This document shows, one piece after another, positions 62,561 to 64,000 of a stretch of 64,000 nucleotides of DNA. The notes beneath the pieces are model-generated. The model did no database searches, was not told where the DNA came from, and saw only the letters and a list, made by a program, of their open reading frames with translations. Each line of letters starts with the position of its first letter. Positions within the stretch are counted from its first letter, which is position 1. The stretch is from Planctomycetia bacterium. GTDB lineage: Bacteria; Planctomycetota; Planctomycetia; Gemmatales; Gemmataceae. Location of the stretch: NCBI GenBank assembly GCA_005808665.1, contig SYLG01000163.1, forward strand, positions 1-64,000, given 5' to 3'. The translations under genes were made by a program, and so were the position numbers.

Positions 62561-62859
62561 GAATGGGTTCCGTGGTGGGAAATGTAACACTCAAAAGGGT
62601 TCACCCGATTTTGACCGGGGCCCGTTGGATACTTGTTTCCCCTATGTCACTAAATGCCTTGAAATCATCCTTGGCTTGCGGAGAACCAGCGGGGGATGGT
62701 GAGGAAATCGTGGTTTACGACGATTTGGGTGTAGGAGTTGGGCAGTTGATCGCATTTAGCGAAGGTGGAGAGGCGGCAGCACCGTTTATCCCTGAAAAAG
62801 TGCCTGTTGACGCCTTTTGTGGGCTTTTATTGGACAAAGTGGTTTTAGAGGATAGATAA
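62557..62859 (+). CDS. BMC-P (EutN/CcmL) vertex protein 3
   Basis: Predicted 100-residue pentamer subunit: RMGSVVGNVTLKRVHPILTGARWILVSPM, EEIVVYDDLGVGVGQLIAFSEGGEAAAPF and VDAFCGLLLDKVVLE. GGGAG (62543-62547) lies nine bases before TTG 62557, which overlaps the preceding stop; ATG 62563 is the other choice. The stop overlaps the aldolase start by one base (TAATG). Confidence 0.93.
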   Translation: MRMGSVVGNVTLKRVHPILTGARWILVSPMSLNALKSSLACGEPAGDGEEIVVYDDLGVGVGQLIAFSEGGEAAAPFIPEKVPVDAFCGLLLDKVVLEDR

Positions 62860-63782
62860 TGAGCCAGAATGAACAAAACCTTAAAGAATTCATGTGCGAA
62901 ATCGGTCGAAGATTGTACGATCGGCAATTTGCCGCCGCAAACGATGGCAACATAACCGTTCGACTCAATGACCGGGAATTCTTGTGTACACCCACCATGG
63001 TATCAAAAGGGTTCATGACCCCCGATGACATCTGCAAGATTGATATCAATGGCACCCAGATCGCCGGCCAACGCAAACGATCCTCGGAAGTTTTGCTACA
63101 CCTCTCGGTTTACAAGGAACGGCCAGATGTAAATGCGGTCGTTCACTGCCATCCACCTCATGCGACAGCTTTTGCCGTCGCCCACGAGCCAATCCCCAAG
63201 TGCGTCCTTCCTGAAGTGGAAGTATTTTTGGGAGAAGTGCCCATTGCGGTTTATGAAACCCCAGGGGGGCAAAAGTTTGCCGACACCATCTCTCCCTATG
63301 TCAAAAGTTGCAATACCATTTTGCTTGCAAACCATGGGACAATCACATTTGGTCCCAATTTGGAAAATGCCTATTTCAACACGGAAATCATCGATGCCTA
63401 TTGTCGCATACTAATCCTGTCCCGGCAACTGGGACGGGTCAATTATTTTAGCGACCAGCAAACAAAAGAGCTTTTGGATCTCAAAAAGCGCCTTGGATAC
63501 GATGATGTTCGGTTCCAAAAAACCAACCCTCCCATGTGTGGGGAAAGCTCCTTCGACAATGAATACTCACCCTTTATACCCCGACCATTTGCTTTTCGAA
63601 GGGAAATGGAACCAGCAGGAGTGGGTGAATGCCAATGCAAAGCACCTGCCCAAGGGTCAACTTGTGGAGGTGTCACCCGGGTTTCCCCCGAAAATCCACC
63701 GCCTTATCTCCGGTCCGATACAGATTTGGAAAAATTGGTTCAAACCATCACCAACCAGGTGATGGGGGCCCTGGGGGGTTAA
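62859..63782 (+). CDS. class II aldolase (fuculose/rhamnulose-1-phosphate type) with encapsulation peptide
   Basis: Predicted 307-residue zinc aldolase of the AraD/FucA family, cleaving fuculose- or rhamnulose-1-phosphate to DHAP and lactaldehyde. Motifs: AANDGNITVRL, SSEVLLHL, the zinc His in VVHCHPPHATAF, and LANHGTITFG (third His). The core ends near residue 225. Then a Pro/Gly/Cys-rich linker of about 60 residues leads to a C-terminal amphipathic helix (DLEKLVQTITNQVMGAL) typical of encapsulation peptides, so lumen location is likely. The linker contains CQCKAPAQGSTCGG, an unusual Cys cluster. Start ATG 62859 overlaps the BMC-P stop. Confidence 0.92.
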   Translation: MSQNEQNLKEFMCEIGRRLYDRQFAAANDGNITVRLNDREFLCTPTMVSKGFMTPDDICKIDINGTQIAGQRKRSSEVLLHLSVYKERPDVNAVVHCHPPHATAFAVAHEPIPKCVLPEVEVFLGEVPIAVYETPGGQKFADTISPYVKSCNTILLANHGTITFGPNLENAYFNTEIIDAYCRILILSRQLGRVNYFSDQQTKELLDLKKRLGYDDVRFQKTNPPMCGESSFDNEYSPFIPRPFAFRREMEPAGVGECQCKAPAQGSTCGGVTRVSPENPPPYLRSDTDLEKLVQTITNQVMGALGG

Positions 63783-63840
63783 TGACAGTATTTCGTCAGG
63801 GATTCTCCCTTGCCGTAAATCCCAAACCAGGAGGTGCAGG

Positions 63841-64000
63841 GTGCTTAGGATAAATTGGAAACGGGATTGGGTGGGTTTTCTCAATACTTGGGTATTAATC
63901 GGAATCGGGGCAGGTTCCCTTATTGCGGTCTTGATCCTTTTTATCATTGGCCTTTGTGCAGGGGATTGGGAAACCTATTTTCTCCCAATAAAAATCATCA
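63841..64000 (+). CDS. membrane protein, start of gene, cut by window end
   Basis: GTG 63841 has AGGAGGTG just upstream (63829-63836). The first 53 codons give a basic N-terminus (LRINWKRDW) and a hydrophobic helix at about residues 14-42 (LIGIGAGSLIAVLILFIIGLCAG). The frame is open to the window's end. Same strand and 58 bases after the aldolase, so it may belong to the BMC operon. Identity cannot be told from the fragment. Confidence 0.6.
   Translation, partial: MLRINWKRDWVGFLNTWVLIGIGAGSLIAVLILFIIGLCAGDWETYFLPIKII

Noticed and set aside
63782-63853. 23-codon open frame after the aldolase
   Set aside because: No ribosome-binding site of its own and no recognisable product; it overlaps the Shine-Dalgarno and start of the better-supported membrane protein gene.

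Overview
The window looks like a piece of a planctomycete chromosome (Planctomycetota; the Gemmatales are plausible, but this is inference). The signs are a PEP-CTERM protein, DUF1501 and sialate-esterase-type secreted enzymes, HEAT/FG-GAP/UnbV proteins, a PQQ-like propeller protein, eukaryotic-type protein kinases fused to sensor or receiver domains, and a fucose/rhamnose-type bacterial microcompartment (BMC) with two BMC-H and three BMC-P genes and no BMC-T. Base composition is close to balanced. No insertion sequence, phage or CRISPR array was seen.

Layout. 0.4-3.4 kb: small secreted protein, PEP-CTERM protein, UPF0316 membrane protein and tRNA-Phe with a clear promoter. 3.5-10.8 kb: rnc, a Cys-rich orphan, an S9 peptidase and a 1343-residue orphan. 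10.9-24.6 kb: aldehyde dehydrogenase, Tat-exported Gfo/Idh/MocA oxidoreductase, RF-like peptidyl hydrolase, phosphatase, selD, propeller-phosphoesterase, beta-helix protein, DTW/TSR3-like enzyme, rpmB-gatC-gatA, radical SAM protein and a sugar isomerase. 24.8-36 kb: a HEAT/FG-GAP/UnbV protein with a HEAT paralogue, DUF2071, DUF1501, an aminotransferase-glycerate kinase pair and a PQQ-like protein. 36.2-43.2 kb: sialate esterase, MFS transporter and a converging four-gene catabolic operon (deacylase, two enolase-superfamily enzymes, creatininase family). 43.6-55.9 kb: a kinase-UrtA fusion, a Trx-like secreted protein, leuS, a TolC-type protein, a kinase with two receiver domains and an EF-hand protein. 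56.2-64 kb: the BMC operon.

The most notable result is that four genes are split by exactly one in-frame TGA, with family-like sequence continuing on the far side. In all four the TGA lies in a redox or catalytic motif, so it is best read as selenocysteine (Sec, U). They are: (1) selD, where U18 sits at the catalytic Cys position; (2) a 77-residue SelW/Rdx-family protein with a CxxU motif, located inside the BMC operon between acetate kinase and a BMC-P gene; (3) a secreted thioredoxin-like protein with a C-G-U motif; (4) a 1027-residue HEAT/FG-GAP/UnbV protein with a U-N-C motif. Three of the four TGAs are followed by a hairpin starting 11-14 nt downstream, with its apical loop about 18-22 nt after the TGA, as expected for bacterial SECIS elements. 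Ordinary gene calling splits or truncates these genes and misses the SelW-like one. The presence of selD itself fits a selenium-using cell; selA, selB and selC are not in this window.

In the BMC operon, class II aldolase would cleave fuculose- or rhamnulose-1-phosphate to lactaldehyde and DHAP. CoA-acylating aldehyde dehydrogenase, PduL and acetate/propionate kinase would then turn lactaldehyde into lactate with ATP formation inside or next to the shell. The SelW-like selenoprotein suggests a thiol/selenol redox function attached to this organelle, which I have not seen described.
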